Of a stretch of 64,000 nucleotides of DNA, positions 1 through 10,859 are shown piece by piece; the stretch's first letter is position 1; each line of letters begins with the position of its first letter. Source of the DNA: Reticulitermes speratus (taxonomy: Eukaryota; Arthropoda; Insecta; Blattodea; Rhinotermitidae). Below the pieces are notes generated by a model that worked only from the letters and a program-made list of their open reading frames with translations, did not search any database and was not told where the DNA came from. The stretch spans positions 34,708,908 to 34,772,907 of the forward strand of contig JAJKFL010000003.1 of assembly GCA_021186555.1 (NCBI GenBank). The letters are read 5' to 3'. Both the position numbers and the translations under genes were made by a program.

Positions 1-172
1 TTACCTTAATGAAGACTTGGCGCCTTGGTCCGTCTACTTGGAGTGTGTTGACATCTTCCGACTGTAATTTTAACTTGGTGAATATCCACTCGTGGATATC
101 GAAAGCCGATATCCTTGGACTGTTTTTGTCGAACGTGCAGACGATGGTGTCTTGCCGCTCTTGTTGCCACAT
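1..172 (-). CDS. LINE ORF1 / gag-like protein, N-terminus (cut by window edge)
   Basis: Reading the minus strand from the ATG at 172 gives 57 uninterrupted codons to the window edge, beginning MWQQERQDTIVCTF and containing RISAFDIHEWI and QVDGPRRQVFIK. From memory this matches the N-terminus of the gag-like ORF1 protein of insect non-LTR retrotransposons, which binds element RNA and normally ends in CCHC zinc knuckles; those would lie outside the window. The start is chosen because an in-frame TAG lies about 40 bases upstream and this is the first ATG after it. No stop or frameshift is visible, so the copy could be young, but only a fraction of the protein is seen. The overlapping plus-strand reading frame is an antisense shadow. 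The family assignment is from recall, not a search. Confidence 0.55.
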   Translation of the reverse strand, partial: MWQQERQDTIVCTFDKNSPRISAFDIHEWIFTKLKLQSEDVNTLQVDGPRRQVFIKV

Positions 173-290
173 GTTGGTTGTGGTGGTAATACCGTCTCCT
201 GCTTGCTTCACTTTTTGCTATGAACTCTACGAATCGGTTGGTTGTTTATGGATACGCGATGTTCACTGCTTGGCTGCTTGAGCCGTACTG

Positions 291-380
291 CATCCATGCC
301 CCGGTGGGATTCGAACCCACGATCCTAGTAAGCGAGCGGCCGAAGACCCACGCCTTAGGACGCACGGCCACTGGGATCGG
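291..380 (-). repeat. SINE family A, tRNA-like head only
   Basis: The minus strand shows a tRNA-like promoter: A-box region CCAGTGGCCGTGCG near 360-375 and B box GTGGGTTCGAATCCC near 305-319. It matches the heads of the fuller copies at 15074 and 31415, but homology stops at CATCCATG (291), so the body is missing. It lies about 120 bases upstream of the LINE ORF1 start, in the same orientation. Confidence 0.75.
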
Positions 381-1060
381 CTAGTACCTACATATACTGG
401 GGAAAAATTCAGAGTTGGTCACTGTTAAAACAGGTGGTAGGGCCTACGTAAATTTACCGCTGTGTATGTAGTCTATACTGGACGACTGAGGAATCGGGGT
501 TTGATTCCAGGCTGGCACAAATGGAAACAATGAGAATGCCGCTTATTGCTACACAGTTTTTCAAGCCAACATATTTAAAGGCGTAATTACACTTTCAATT
601 TTAAATATCCCTACCGTATAGTATTAAAAACAAGGTGTGCTATTCACTGCGTGTATCTGGACCCCATGTATTTGCCAGTTCACACACAACGGGTCGAATT
701 TTATTCCCCCGCCCTTTCCGCCACACTTCCTATATCTTCAACCAGATGACTTTTTGGAAAGCGGTGTGAAATAATTTCTCTGCTCCGTTGATTTAGTGAA
801 AGGTTACGCTAACATTTTCATCACAAAAATATATGTGGACTGTGTTTTGAAGGTTAACCACAAAAGTCCATAGAATAGGCCGAAGCACTTCTTGTGTATG
901 GTGCTGTTAATAGGTAGACATTTCAAGCGACTTCAGGAAGTCTATAAAATCTATGAGAAAATACTTCGTATTAGGCCTATGTATATAACAGTTGTGCTGT
1001 GTGTCATAAGTACAAGTAATCGAAATACAGATACGTGTATATAAATTAGCTACTTTTTAT
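381..1060. other. No gene seen
   Basis: AT-rich sequence without a credible reading frame. A lone B-box-like GGGGTTTGATTCCAGG near 495-510 may be a tRNA-derived SINE relic. A TAGGCCTA octamer is at 972-979. Confidence 0.5.
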
Positions 1061-1065
1061 CAAAA

Positions 1066-1170
1066 CCTCCAACAATTCGGCCGGATCCGCTTATGATTAG
1101 ACGGCTCTCTTGTAGACATAAGCTACACGCTTCAGAGCGGTTGGAAGTGATTTAACGGATTTGTTGGAGG
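1066..1170. repeat. Short inverted repeat, 10-bp arms
   Basis: CCTCCAACAA at 1066-1075 is exactly inverted as TTGTTGGAGG at 1161-1170, separated by 85 bases. This could be the remnant of a small foldback element or chance; no target duplication was recognised. Confidence 0.35.
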
Positions 1171-1940
1171 CTGTTACCGATACGTGCAGTTTGTTCTGGT
1201 AATAATGAACTTGAGAGAGGACAACAAAATAAAACCATAATGTGAACACTGTCGAACTGACTGACTTCTCTAGACTGCTTTATATATTTGCTAAATATCA
1301 CCATTACTTTTCGTGTATTCTTGTTTCCCCTTAACTAGTTAATAAGTCGATAAAATTAAATCATTTTTAGTAAATTAGTGCATGTATTTTTTGTTCTTTA
1401 TTTATTCTTTAAAACAGTAAATATAAATGCAAACTTCTGTTTAGAAGAGAGCTTCCTAGTGACGTCTGGATCCGGTCAAAACATGTTAGGTGTCTGGTAA
1501 TAAATTGTTTATTTTTGTAGTAAGGAAGGTATGTAACGTTTATTGTTGATTTGCGCGGAAACACGCAAGTGGAGAATGCTCTTTTTGTGTAAACATTTTT
1601 AAATACGAATGAGGCATTAGCATGCAGAAAAATAATAAACTGTACAGAAGAAACGTAAGAAAGTAATTTAGATAAGGTTTTAGACAGTGTAAGAGTAAAT
1701 GGAAAAATAAAGTACAAGAAATTTAAAAGTGAATGATAATATGTGGTGTGGTGGGGGGGGGGGACTGTGCACAGTGACAAGCAGGTGTAAAACGGAGAGC
1801 GGTTCATTTGACAGTATTCAGAGCTGAAGTAAGTTTATATGAATATTGCTTTGCTTTTATGTTTGTGACAGCACTGACCATGAGAAAGATGCAAAATGGT
1901 GCATTCCTTGACTTAGTACGCAGATTTTACCAAGGCGTAC
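1171..1940. other. No gene seen; poly-G run
   Basis: AT-rich sequence with an 11-base G run at 1753-1763. The 132-codon minus-strand frame at 1409-1807 has low-complexity composition and no recognisable motif, so it is not called. Confidence 0.45.
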
Positions 1941-2440
1941 CTTACATTCGAAAGTCATTACGTTTCACTGTAAACACAGAAATGTATCTTATTTACGTCC
2001 ATAATAAAGTATGGCCTTCACTGCCCCGATTTTCGCGAAATAACATTATGTTAAAATCTCTGATACACAATGTAACCCAAACCGGAAAATAAAATTGGAA
2101 TGTAGAGATATAAATTTATTTAGTTCCCAAAGTAAAGTGTCGTTTTCACTGCGCTGATTTGTACTAAACCCACAGCCATACGAACAACTCGACTACCAAA
2201 TATTGTCAAAATCGGAGGAAAAATTTAAAAAATACAAACCGAAATTTATTTACACCCTGAAGTAAAGCACGGGTTTCACTGAATAAATTTTTATCAAATT
2301 TTCAACACCTGTAAGACAATTACGTGGATGTATTCTGTACCGAATTTTACCCAAATCGGTCAGGCCATATGGACATTACGTCTAGAAGTTAATTTACACC
2401 CTTAAGTCAAGTATTATCATGCGTAAGCTGACTTTAATGA
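1940..2440. repeat. Degenerate tandem repeat, unit about 130 bp, four copies
   Basis: A landmark of the form TTATTTACACCCTGAAGTAAAG...TTCACTG recurs at 1989, 2116, 2246 and 2389 (spacings 127, 130 and 143). Each is preceded by a second landmark of the type CCAAATNTTGTCAAAATCGG (near 2063, 2197, 2339). The units are heavily diverged. A gag-and-gap array of this kind is common at the ends of old insect transposons; the family is not recognised. The segment just after it (2484-2550), with a tract related to GACAGACAGACGG, may belong to the same element. Confidence 0.55.
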
Positions 2441-2728
2441 AACTCACGCCTTTTTAGCCAATTTCTATGAAGAAAACGAACATCGGATTTCATGAAAATT
2501 GACGCATTTTTCAGTCACCGATATTTGTCACAGACAGACGGAAGCCCCGGTAAAGAAGGTCCCTTGTGTGGTACTTCTTTTGCGAAAAAAGAATACTGTA
2601 TTATAACCCTTGACCTATTAATGACTAAAAATATGAAAGTACTTTCCTATCCAATGCTTTGCGACTTCTTAAAGGGCATCTGTTTACGATCACCAGCCTT
2701 CTCCAGTTTGTCATTGTTGTAAGAGTAA

Positions 2729-2880
2729 GCTGTAGATGAAGATGAGGAACATTTGTGAAATGTTATTGACAGGGGAACCCCGAAGGAATAGCAGAAACCC
2801 CTGTTTAAGTGCCCTTTTGTCCACCACAAATCTCACGTGGACTAGCCCAGTATCGAACCCGGGTCTTTCACCTAGAGTCC
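2729..2880 (-). repeat. SINE family C copy
   Basis: On the minus strand, a B box CCGGGTTCGATACTGG near 2848-2863 is followed by GAGATTTGTGGTGGACAAA, then a GGGTTCCCCTGTCAAT block and a terminal TTCCTCATCTTCATCTAC. This order matches the copies at 48880 (minus), 51825 (plus) and 57660 (plus). The A-box half is degraded. Confidence 0.6.
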
Positions 2881-3480
2881 GGAAAATGGAATTAATCTAC
2901 ATTATATTCAGCTTGTACCTCACTGACGACAGAGTGCTTCCTTTAGAAAGGTCATTCGGTGTAAAACTGTCTGCTCAGAAGTGATGGCTGTTTATTGTCA
3001 GGAATTATGCGAAATATGCACTTAAATGCTTTCTACGGAGAAAAGGCAGAGTTTGAATGTTAAACCAGACAGCGCAGGGTTAGAAGCAGATAATTTGTCT
3101 TATTTCAAGCTACTTGTGTTACAGTATTTTCCAACTTTTACGGAGGTTTCTTGTACATTACTCTAGTGACACGCTTCACACTGAATTATCGTAACGTGAA
3201 TATACAAAATCTTTATAATTCAGTTATGTAAATACAGAGCAAGGTATTGTGTAAATGGCTTGAAATAATTTTACCCCTATTTCTGTGTACAGCATACGTT
3301 ACTGGAATTGTAAAACTTTATAAACGCAGAAAGGAAATAACGCTTTAAAATGTGTAGCAGTATCGTATCTTTGGAGGACGTCTAAAACGCTGTCTGATAA
3401 AGTGCACATTTGCAGCCACCTTTCTTTGATTGGACTGTATTGGAGTGTGGCTACTATCTCTCTTTCCATTACAACACCCC
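2881..3480. other. No gene seen
   Basis: AT-rich, no repeat family or coding signal recognised. Confidence 0.5.
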
Positions 3481-3499
3481 CACTATTCCGATTCCCATC

Positions 3500-3745
3500 A
3501 GCCATTGTCGTTCAACGATTCGCCGTCTCTGGACGCGCCCTGCGGTGCGTGCTGCTATCTGTTGGCCACACTGGTGAACTAGGTGGTGGAGATTGCGTGG
3601 CGGGTTAGGTTATGTCTGGTCTGGTTTTCTCCTCTTGTGACGGGTGGACGAAGAGGCGGCGGAGGAGGAGGAGGCCCCCCGAGAGCTTGTAACTCTGCGC
3701 GCTCAATCGATCACAGTGGCTGTAGATTTCACACTGCGAACGGCA
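3500..3745. promoter_or_regulatory. GC- and CpG-rich island, candidate promoter or first exon
   Basis: Against an AT-rich background this stretch is strikingly GC-rich, with many CpGs (for example GGACGCGCCC, GGCGGCGGAGG, CTGCGCGCTC). It contains a purine tract GAGGCGGCGGAGGAGGAGG. Unmethylated CpG-rich first exons and promoters stand out this way in insect genomes with germline methylation. No TATA box or clear initiator fixes a start, and strand is uncertain; a plus-strand transcript would run into the long AT-rich segment that contains the splice-like site at 7996. A GC-rich transposon end is an alternative. Confidence 0.25.
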
Positions 3746-3759
3746 CAAGTTAGATATTT

Positions 3760-6700
3760 ATGCTAGTTCACCATACTGTTCCAAGGTTCGTAAAATATCA
3801 CCTAAAATTAGTTTCATTATACTTTATTTTTTCACTTAACGATCACTGGTTTTCTGTCTTCTTTCCCCACACAATAATAGTTGGCACCATAGTATACGTC
3901 GTACACCCGTCGACCAATGGAATGAGTTTGTTCAGGTCACGTGTGCTATTTTCATTTCCGCGTGTGGAAATCGTTCTGTTTTTTGTACGAGTGTTTGTGA
4001 CTGAACATGTGTTGGGAACTGTAGCGATCAAATTATATTATTTTGTCCGTTGCATATTTTGGTGGTTAAATATGATGGACAAATACCTGTGAACATTTCT
4101 GACTAATTGATTTTCATTGTGGAATAGTGCAGTGAGTGTCTTAGTGACGACGATAAAAATAAGTTATTGTTACGTTTAGTGATAATGTTTCTACATTTGT
4201 TATTTTTTTTCGTTTGTCTTCTTGTACACAATAATCTATTGCAGACATTTTCATTGTTTTAGCAAAAATATTCAGTTGCAGGATTTTTGTTTTTCGACTC
4301 TCTTTTTGAAAAGATAAATCTGCTTTCTGCCAGATGCAATAGTAACAGGAGCATTAGTAATATAATAATAGTAATAAGAATAATAACTCAATAACAGTCA
4401 AGAAGGAGGAAAGAAATACAGGAAATTCTGTCGTCGGCCTTCGACTAAATGTGACGTCATCCTGGACGAGTGCCAGAGTTTATGCTAATAATTCCATGTC
4501 TTGAGAAGATGTCGGTCATGTTGTCTTTATTTTCTGTTAAACTGGTAGTAAAATTATTGTATTGTTACTTTAAATGTAATTTTTAAGTCAAATTCTCTCG
4601 TACAAGCGTGTGCATATTTCATGTTAAGACCATAAAGTGAGATCACATTACTATATATGCAGCCATTGAAATTTTCTTACTTTTGTTTCAATAACAAAGT
4701 TACGATTTGATTGAAATACATTTTTTTAGCAGTTATATTGTGTTTGACTTAAATTATATCCCGTGACATGAAAATTCCTCTAAAATAACAGCCCGTGTTG
4801 TTGGCAGAAAGAAACTAATGAAGTGACACACGTGCTTTTGCGGACGTATTTAATACAAAATGTATAATTAGGATACATTTAATTTCGTATAGGAAATTGG
4901 TAGTATCAATATATTAATTGCGTAATATTTCTCCTGTCTTGAAATTTAGGGTCTGTCAACAAGTTCTGTAAGTGCATAAAAACGAAACATTTGAAAGAGT
5001 GATTTGTAGTGGCAGTGAGAAAGGTAGCATTGGCTGAATATATGGTTAGCTGTAGTGTAACTCCGTACGCTGCATCGTCAACATAAGAAAATATTCTTTA
5101 ACATTCGAGAACCATACATTTCGCCCATTAAGTGTACTAATGTGTTTTGTATGATTCTGCAAAAAAAGGAGCTAATATTTCGACAAACAGTTTCAATCAC
5201 GTCATTATTACCATAAAGAGTCAAAAAGTTTTTAAAAAAAACACTTCAAAATTCTAGGCACCAAAATGTGACATGAAGCAGTTTTCATACCTGGGACCCC
5301 AAAATATTGCCGCTTTCGTACAAAATGTAGTCGCCAGGGTGATATGGCCCTTGCTTGGGTGTTGTGCACCCCTCATTATCCTTATATTTTTCTTTCACGT
5401 ATCAAGCAATGAAAGAATGAGAATATTTTCTTTATTAATGAAAATACTATCTTTACGTTTTTACGGTTTGTTTAGTTTGACTTTCCTGAAGAACATTAAC
5501 ATGTTTTTGTTAATGCAGTTGCAGGGTTTATTGTGAGGTAGAAACTTAAATTTAAATGCGGAAATGTTTATGGGAATTTCATTCTTGAATGTCTAACAAG
5601 TATCATTCAGTTATTTGTCAATTTTATTTTTTGTGTTTTATTAATCCTTCCAAACGAATGTCAATGTATGGAGGCACGATCACTTAATTTCATTCCATCC
5701 ATTTTCCCACCACTGATTATATTGTTTGTAAATTTCACAGTAAATTAATCTACAAAAGCATTAAAAAGGCAGATAATTAACCCTGTTAGCCAGGCAATTT
5801 TCTGAAATGAATATGTTACAGTGTTTAACCTAAAGTGAAGTAAGTGGAAGCTGCTAATTACGAAGACATTTTTGAGCATATTCCAAGAGTGAAATGTCTT
5901 CTCCATATAGGAAGAAAAAAGTTATAACACCCTGTCGATGTCACCGCATTCTATGGGCTAATTACATGTCTGTTCAGTTTAATTCGTCTAACATCATTCA
6001 GTAGATGTTGTAGATCCATATTCAAAACTTGTTTTCTAGCCGACAATAAAAATATCAGTTAAAATTAGCTGTATGAGCTTGCACGTGTATGTAGAATTAA
6101 TGTAAAGGTTAGAAAGAAAGACCTGTGACAAAGTGAAAGTTACACGAGGGAAACGTAACTGTTCTTTATGTTGCATAGAATGTCTTATGGTTCCGTAACA
6201 TTGAATATCTTTTCACTTTCCTTTATACATAATGTAAGAAAATGCTCTGTTCTTAGGAATACATTTACCAGGCCCAGGCCACACCCCTTGCCCCTCGATC
6301 GTCGTGGCATCTGTCCAATTCCTTCCCCACAATAGATCTTATCGTAAATCTTAAAACGTTTGATTTTCGCTCATTTGTTTTTATACGTTTTGTTTTATGT
6401 GTGCGGCTCGGTAGTGCTCGGAATCACTTTGTGCTTCTCTTTTACTATCAGTTAGAGAAACGTCCCGTCAGCCCTTTATGGCTCGCAACATTGCCAACAA
6501 CCTGTTCTTGGAGTAGCATTTAAAATGTTTTATAACCGTATTCATAGCTTAATATCGGATATCACACCTCCTGTTTATGCCGTAAGTAATCGTTAAGGTT
6601 GTTTTTTAGTTAGTTTTATTGGTGTTATAAACCTACCCGAATGTGATACTTGTTTTGACACTTCGTATAAGGTGAGAAAAACTATTCCTGTTAAGCGACT

Positions 6701-7140
6701 AAAGCATAAAATTCGTTTAAATAATGGGCCTATATAGAAATTCGTGTACGTCAGTGAGAGTAAAATTCATTTCTAATGCAAAAATCCACAGGATTTTGTG
6801 AGGTAGGGAAATAATCATCGTTAAATCTGGAAAGTTTCTGTAATCGATAAATACACCAATTCAGCAAACTGTGGAGCTTTTGATTGTTAAAGTATGTGTT
6901 ATATATACTAATCATTGTCCAATTACGTGGTAGTTAGTAAAACTGTAAGTTAAATTAGATTAAATGAGATTTGAGGTTTTTACTGAGGTGAAGATTTACA
7001 TCTTAGTGTTCTGAGTTGTGGCACTTGTAGTCTTGTAGAAGTTTACAAACGTTTCAGAGGAAACTACTGCTTTTGTCCACAGGTTTAGAGCTACAGATTA
7101 AGTCAGCAATTTCCTCCCAAACTTTTGCAACCAACTACCG
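3760..7140. other. Long AT-rich stretch, no gene seen
   Basis: No SINE, LINE or coding signal recognised. Open frames at 3760-4092 (110 codons) and 5273-5536 (87 codons) have phenylalanine/leucine-rich composition expected from AT-rich DNA and no motif. A poly-purine/AATAAT tract lies near 4350-4420. It would suit an intron or intergenic DNA. Confidence 0.5.
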
Positions 7141-7147
7141 GAGTTGT

Positions 7148-7190
7148 ACTGAGTTTGTGAGGTGTAGTTAACTGAGTTTGTGAAGTGTAG
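7148..7190. repeat. Short tandem duplication, 23-bp unit
   Basis: ACTGAGTTTGTGAGGTGTAG at 7148 is repeated with one change at 7171. Two copies only, typical of replication slippage. Confidence 0.7.
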
Positions 7191-7970
7191 GGGGAATGTA
7201 ACCGTTTAAAGCACAGTGGTAACAACTTGCACCACCTACTGTAACATTAGAAATCCCAGCATTTATCTCACAGATTGTATTTGTGTTACATGATATTATT
7301 TTCCCTATACAGCATGGTCTTTGTAATGAGTGTTTTCTTGAGTTGCAAATTCCCTTATTAAAGAGAGCCACTTATTTAATGAAATTCCTGCGTTGCGGGC
7401 TTGATAGAGTAGATATTGTATTCGTTTCTCTGAAAGTCTGGAGTGAATTTTGTTCGAGTTATGAAGGTACTTATAATTTTTTGACCAATCCTAATATTGC
7501 AAAGTTTTGTTTAAGAAACTTAATTGAAAATATGGCTTACCGAGTGTTTTACAGCCCATTGGAAAAGGAAGTATTGTGCACACAATGTTGCAACTTTTTA
7601 TGTTGCTTCTATGTCTGTTTTTGTTGATTGTTTGTTGAACGTTTACTGAAGTGACTAGCTTAATGTTTGAAATGCCTGTGTTCGAATCATCGAAAGAGTT
7701 TGGCGATTTTTCTTTCCTCCTCCCTCCTGCTGTTCATTTGAAAATCATTCTCAGAGTGTAAAGCGTTTGAGGGGTGTAGCGTTCCTTTAAGGCCCTTTCA
7801 TCTCACGTCTTGAAGGTTACGAATTGGCGCAGAAGTGTCTTAGCTGATGACACGAAGACATTCAAACCAATAGGCCTGTTATAAATGAGATAAAAAACGT
7901 AGGGCTATACGTACTCGTAAGTTAGGCGTAACTATAGACAATATAAACAAATTTCAATATTCACTGTTTA
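7191..7970. other. No gene seen
   Basis: A 114-codon plus frame at 7283-7627 is cysteine- and phenylalanine-rich and unrecognised. There is no supporting splice or initiation context, so it is not called. Confidence 0.45.
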
Positions 7971-7975
7971 ATAGC

Positions 7976-8056
7976 AGCGTTTTCTGTTCTTGCAGGTGAG
8001 TAACCATTACTGAATTCTCTGGCATGCACCATTTCACCATCGCGTCATTGGTAAGT
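7976..8056 (+). other. Candidate recursive (ratchet) splice site, optional 55-nt exon
   Basis: A pyrimidine tract GTTTTCTGTTCTTGCAG ends at 7995 and is followed without gap by GTGAGT, a good 5' splice site. Juxtaposed CAG|GTGAGT is the signature of ratchet points known from long fly introns. A second strong donor, GTAAGT, starts at 8051, so 7996-8050 could alternatively be a 55-nt exon that is included or skipped, as for vertebrate RS-exons. If real, the window lies in a long intron of a plus-strand gene. A match of this kind can occur about once by chance in a window this size. Confidence 0.3.
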
Positions 8057-8059
8057 TAA

Positions 8060-9950
8060 GAAATTAGATGCAGCACATGATTTTCAATTACCGTCTTTGT
8101 GTTAACAAAGACGCAAATAAATGTTCTGTCATTAAGCGAATTTTATTTAACATGTTAACTCTTATGTTCTTCTTTATATGAACTTCACCATCACTAAAAT
8201 GCCGTAGGTCTATATAGGCCTCTTTACCATAGATTCTTTAACATTGTTTATATTTTCGAATGCTGCCTGCGTTAGTGGAATTTTATGTATTTTGCAGCAG
8301 GTGACACTTTTTTTTTGTATTTCTCTTTTAATATACGCTGATTTGTTTCACTTGGGCCTAATTATTGATTGTCCCAAAGAGATATACTTTCTTTTAATAA
8401 ACCATACATTTTGAAAAATTTTAATTGAATATCCGGTTTTAACATTTTAAAACTGAGGTTGGAAACGCACAAATGCCCTGCGGGGTAAAACGCAGTTCCG
8501 TGATGTTACAAAAAGTGGTACAAGTACTTAGCACGTGAGCTTTAAAATTTAAATACGTAAAAGAATTATTGCAAAGGAAACGGTGATGTGCTACCTGGAA
8601 GAACAATTATTGATTATTTATTAATTTATGAATTATTATACACATGATATATGGAAAGCTATTAGAGTGTTTTACGCTTTCCTCGAACGCAGGAAATATT
8701 TACAATTCGACCGCAATTACATATACCATCAGCTTTGTAAGCACTAAAATTTTCCTGTATATTGTACGTACGTACGTATGTAAGTACGTATGTTTTTTGG
8801 TGAGATCGCAGAATAACCAGCGATGATTTCCATACATAATATTAACCGATATTCATAATGTAGACACATCTTGTGCTCTGTGATTTAGGAAATGAATCTT
8901 TAAATAAAGTGTATTTTATATTGATTTTAGTCTACAAGTTTTAATATGGATAAATCTCAAAACAATCTGAGAAACAGAAATATATTTCTCATCTTTAAAT
9001 ATGTATTTCACCACATTTTTCTAAACATCATTTTTGTTATGTCCCTGTAACAATGGCGTATTCGTACAAAGAAAAGAGGTCCGTTTCACAGCAACAATTA
9101 TCATGCCTCTTGTCGTCTCGTGCCTTGATGAAACGGTTCGGCAGTGTTTCGTAGCTTTTGTAACAACTTTTCCGATGTAATGCTATTACCTTGTTATAGC
9201 AAAGCCAGGCGGTTTGACTAAGACAAAAAAGAACCTCAGCCCTTCCAAAACCGAAATTTCAGTGATTAAAAGAAAGAGCAAAACTGTTTTAGGCCATGAA
9301 TATAATAGAATGGCGGAGAAGTTGAAGGTAAGAAAAAATATAAAATTTGAGGCGCATGAAGAATGAGAGAATACTAAAGAAGTGGAGATACAGGTTTCGG
9401 GTCGTAAATCAGTCATAAGGTGCGTGATTTATATCCATTGGATGGAAAAAAGAAAGAAAGAGGGACGGGGAAATACAGGTCTGGGATCGTACAGGGTTCC
9501 ACCATAAGAGAGAGTGACGGGGAGTGCCCCCAGCGATTGGTGGCTCCAGCCGAGCAGGTACTGTTGCAGCCAACCCGTCAGCACATACCGACTCAACTTC
9601 GATTTAAATTGCTTTTTTTTATATAAATTTATTCCTACTAAAGGGGGGGGGGTAGAGATTTACTTTTTATTAAGCCGAATAACCTCAAACAACTCAAAAT
9701 TGATTCACCAAATATTGCTGATATTGTAAGAAATTATGTTCCATATCGTGAAAATAATCCATCCCAGACGAAGGTGTGGTCCTGATATTCACCTCTTATT
9801 AGTGTTGACCCGTGGGCACACTGCCCACTTATTAACTCAGTTTCTTACTCTTGGACCTGGGTTCTTTTCTTCAACGGCCATGTAGAGTTCGTAGTGAAAA
9901 AGTTTCTTTGGAGTATTATTTTATCGAAGCTTCCTGTTTTTCTTAATACA
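8060..9950. other. No gene seen; microsatellite
   Basis: AT-rich sequence holding a GTAC/GTAT microsatellite at 8765-8792 and a 10-base G run at 9643-9652. The segment 9420-9600 is locally GC-richer but unrecognised. Confidence 0.45.
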
Positions 9951-9951
9951 G

Positions 9952-10836
9952 TTCATTCATTCTGTAGTCTGTCTTACGACAGGTCCGTAGCCTCTTCCAA
10001 AGCGAGTTCTCCACAGGGTGCGATCTAGTGCTTCCTCTTTCAATTTCCAGTATCTTTTCTTTTCCTTAAGGTCATCCAGTAGCTGCTTACGTCTTCTCCC
10101 TCGTCATCCCGTCATTTCTATCCTTCCTTCTAACTTTCCTTCAATCACGTGTTTCAGAAGGCAGTTTCTACGCAAGATGTGACCAATCCAGTTAGCCTTT
10201 CTTCTTTTTATTGTATGTAGGATAGTCCTCTCCTCCTTGACTCTGTGTAATACTTCTTCATTTCTCACTGATCTTCTCCATTCTTCTCCAGCATCACATT
10301 TCAAAACTTTCCAGATACTTCTGATCTACTTTCCGAAGTGTCCACGTTTCAGCACCATACAAAGCTATGCTTCAAATGTAGCACTTTACTAGTTTCTTCC
10401 TTAAATTTAATTCCAGTTTGCTGGTGAAAAGATTTTTCTTCTTGTTGAATGCTGCTTTTGCCATGGCAATTCTGGATTTAATTTCACGTGTACACCTTGC
10501 ATCACTTGTTATGATGCTACCCAAATAATTGAAATATTCCACATTCTCCAATTGTTTTTGATCTATCATAATTTTCATTGGGGATGGTTGCCTTGAGATT
10601 TTCATTACTTTAGTTTTTCCCACATTCATTTCCATTCCATAGCATCTTCCAATTTCAATTAGTCTATCAATCATGCCCTGTAGCACCTTTTCTTCCCTAG
10701 CCAGTAGCACAAGGTCATCTGCATATTTCACAGTGTGAATTACTTGTTCTCCTATTTTGAAGTCTCCAAACCCTTCAAGAGCTTCCTTGGTAAGGTACTC
10801 GCTGTATAAGTTGAACAGAATACAAGTTGTCTTAAT
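9952..10836 (-). pseudogene. 5'-truncated, decayed LINE endonuclease-reverse transcriptase
   Basis: The minus strand encodes the second half of a non-LTR reverse transcriptase. The catalytic YADD box is at 10725-10714 inside VKYADDLVLLA, followed by GMEMNVGKTKVM and YLGSIITSDARC. The main open piece is 10857-10372, but homology begins only near LFNLYSEYL (about 10830), so the finger motifs are missing through 5' truncation. Below 10372 the homologous frame continues as SIALYGAETWT through two TGA codons where Trp is usual, then shifts frame into NEEVLHRVKEER and RKANWIGHILRRN (10304-10104). The 3' end lies near TGTCTTACGACAGG at 9960-9980. It cannot make an active enzyme. It resembles the RTE/Jockey-like 'endonuclease-reverse transcriptase' entries common in cockroach and termite genomes (recall). 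A second copy is at 58025-58815. Confidence 0.85.
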
Positions 10837-10859
10837 TTTATATTTATAAAAGATCACAT

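Noticed and set aside
1409..1807. 132-codon minus-strand frame
   Set aside because: Composition is what AT-rich DNA gives (F, L, T, S rich), no motif, no conserved context; the DNA includes a poly-G run.
3603..3612. Telomeric TTAGG repeat (GGGTTAGGTT)
   Set aside because: Only a single unit; insect telomeric arrays are long and uniform.
7283..7627. 114-codon plus-strand frame
   Set aside because: Cysteine/phenylalanine-rich, unrecognised, no splice or start support.
7847..7862. CTGATGACACGAAGAC as a hammerhead core
   Set aside because: No GAAA at a suitable distance and no closing stems.
9941..10836. TCTTAAT at 9941 and 10830 as a target duplication of the LINE
   Set aside because: Only 7 AT-rich bases and the element ends are not independently fixed.
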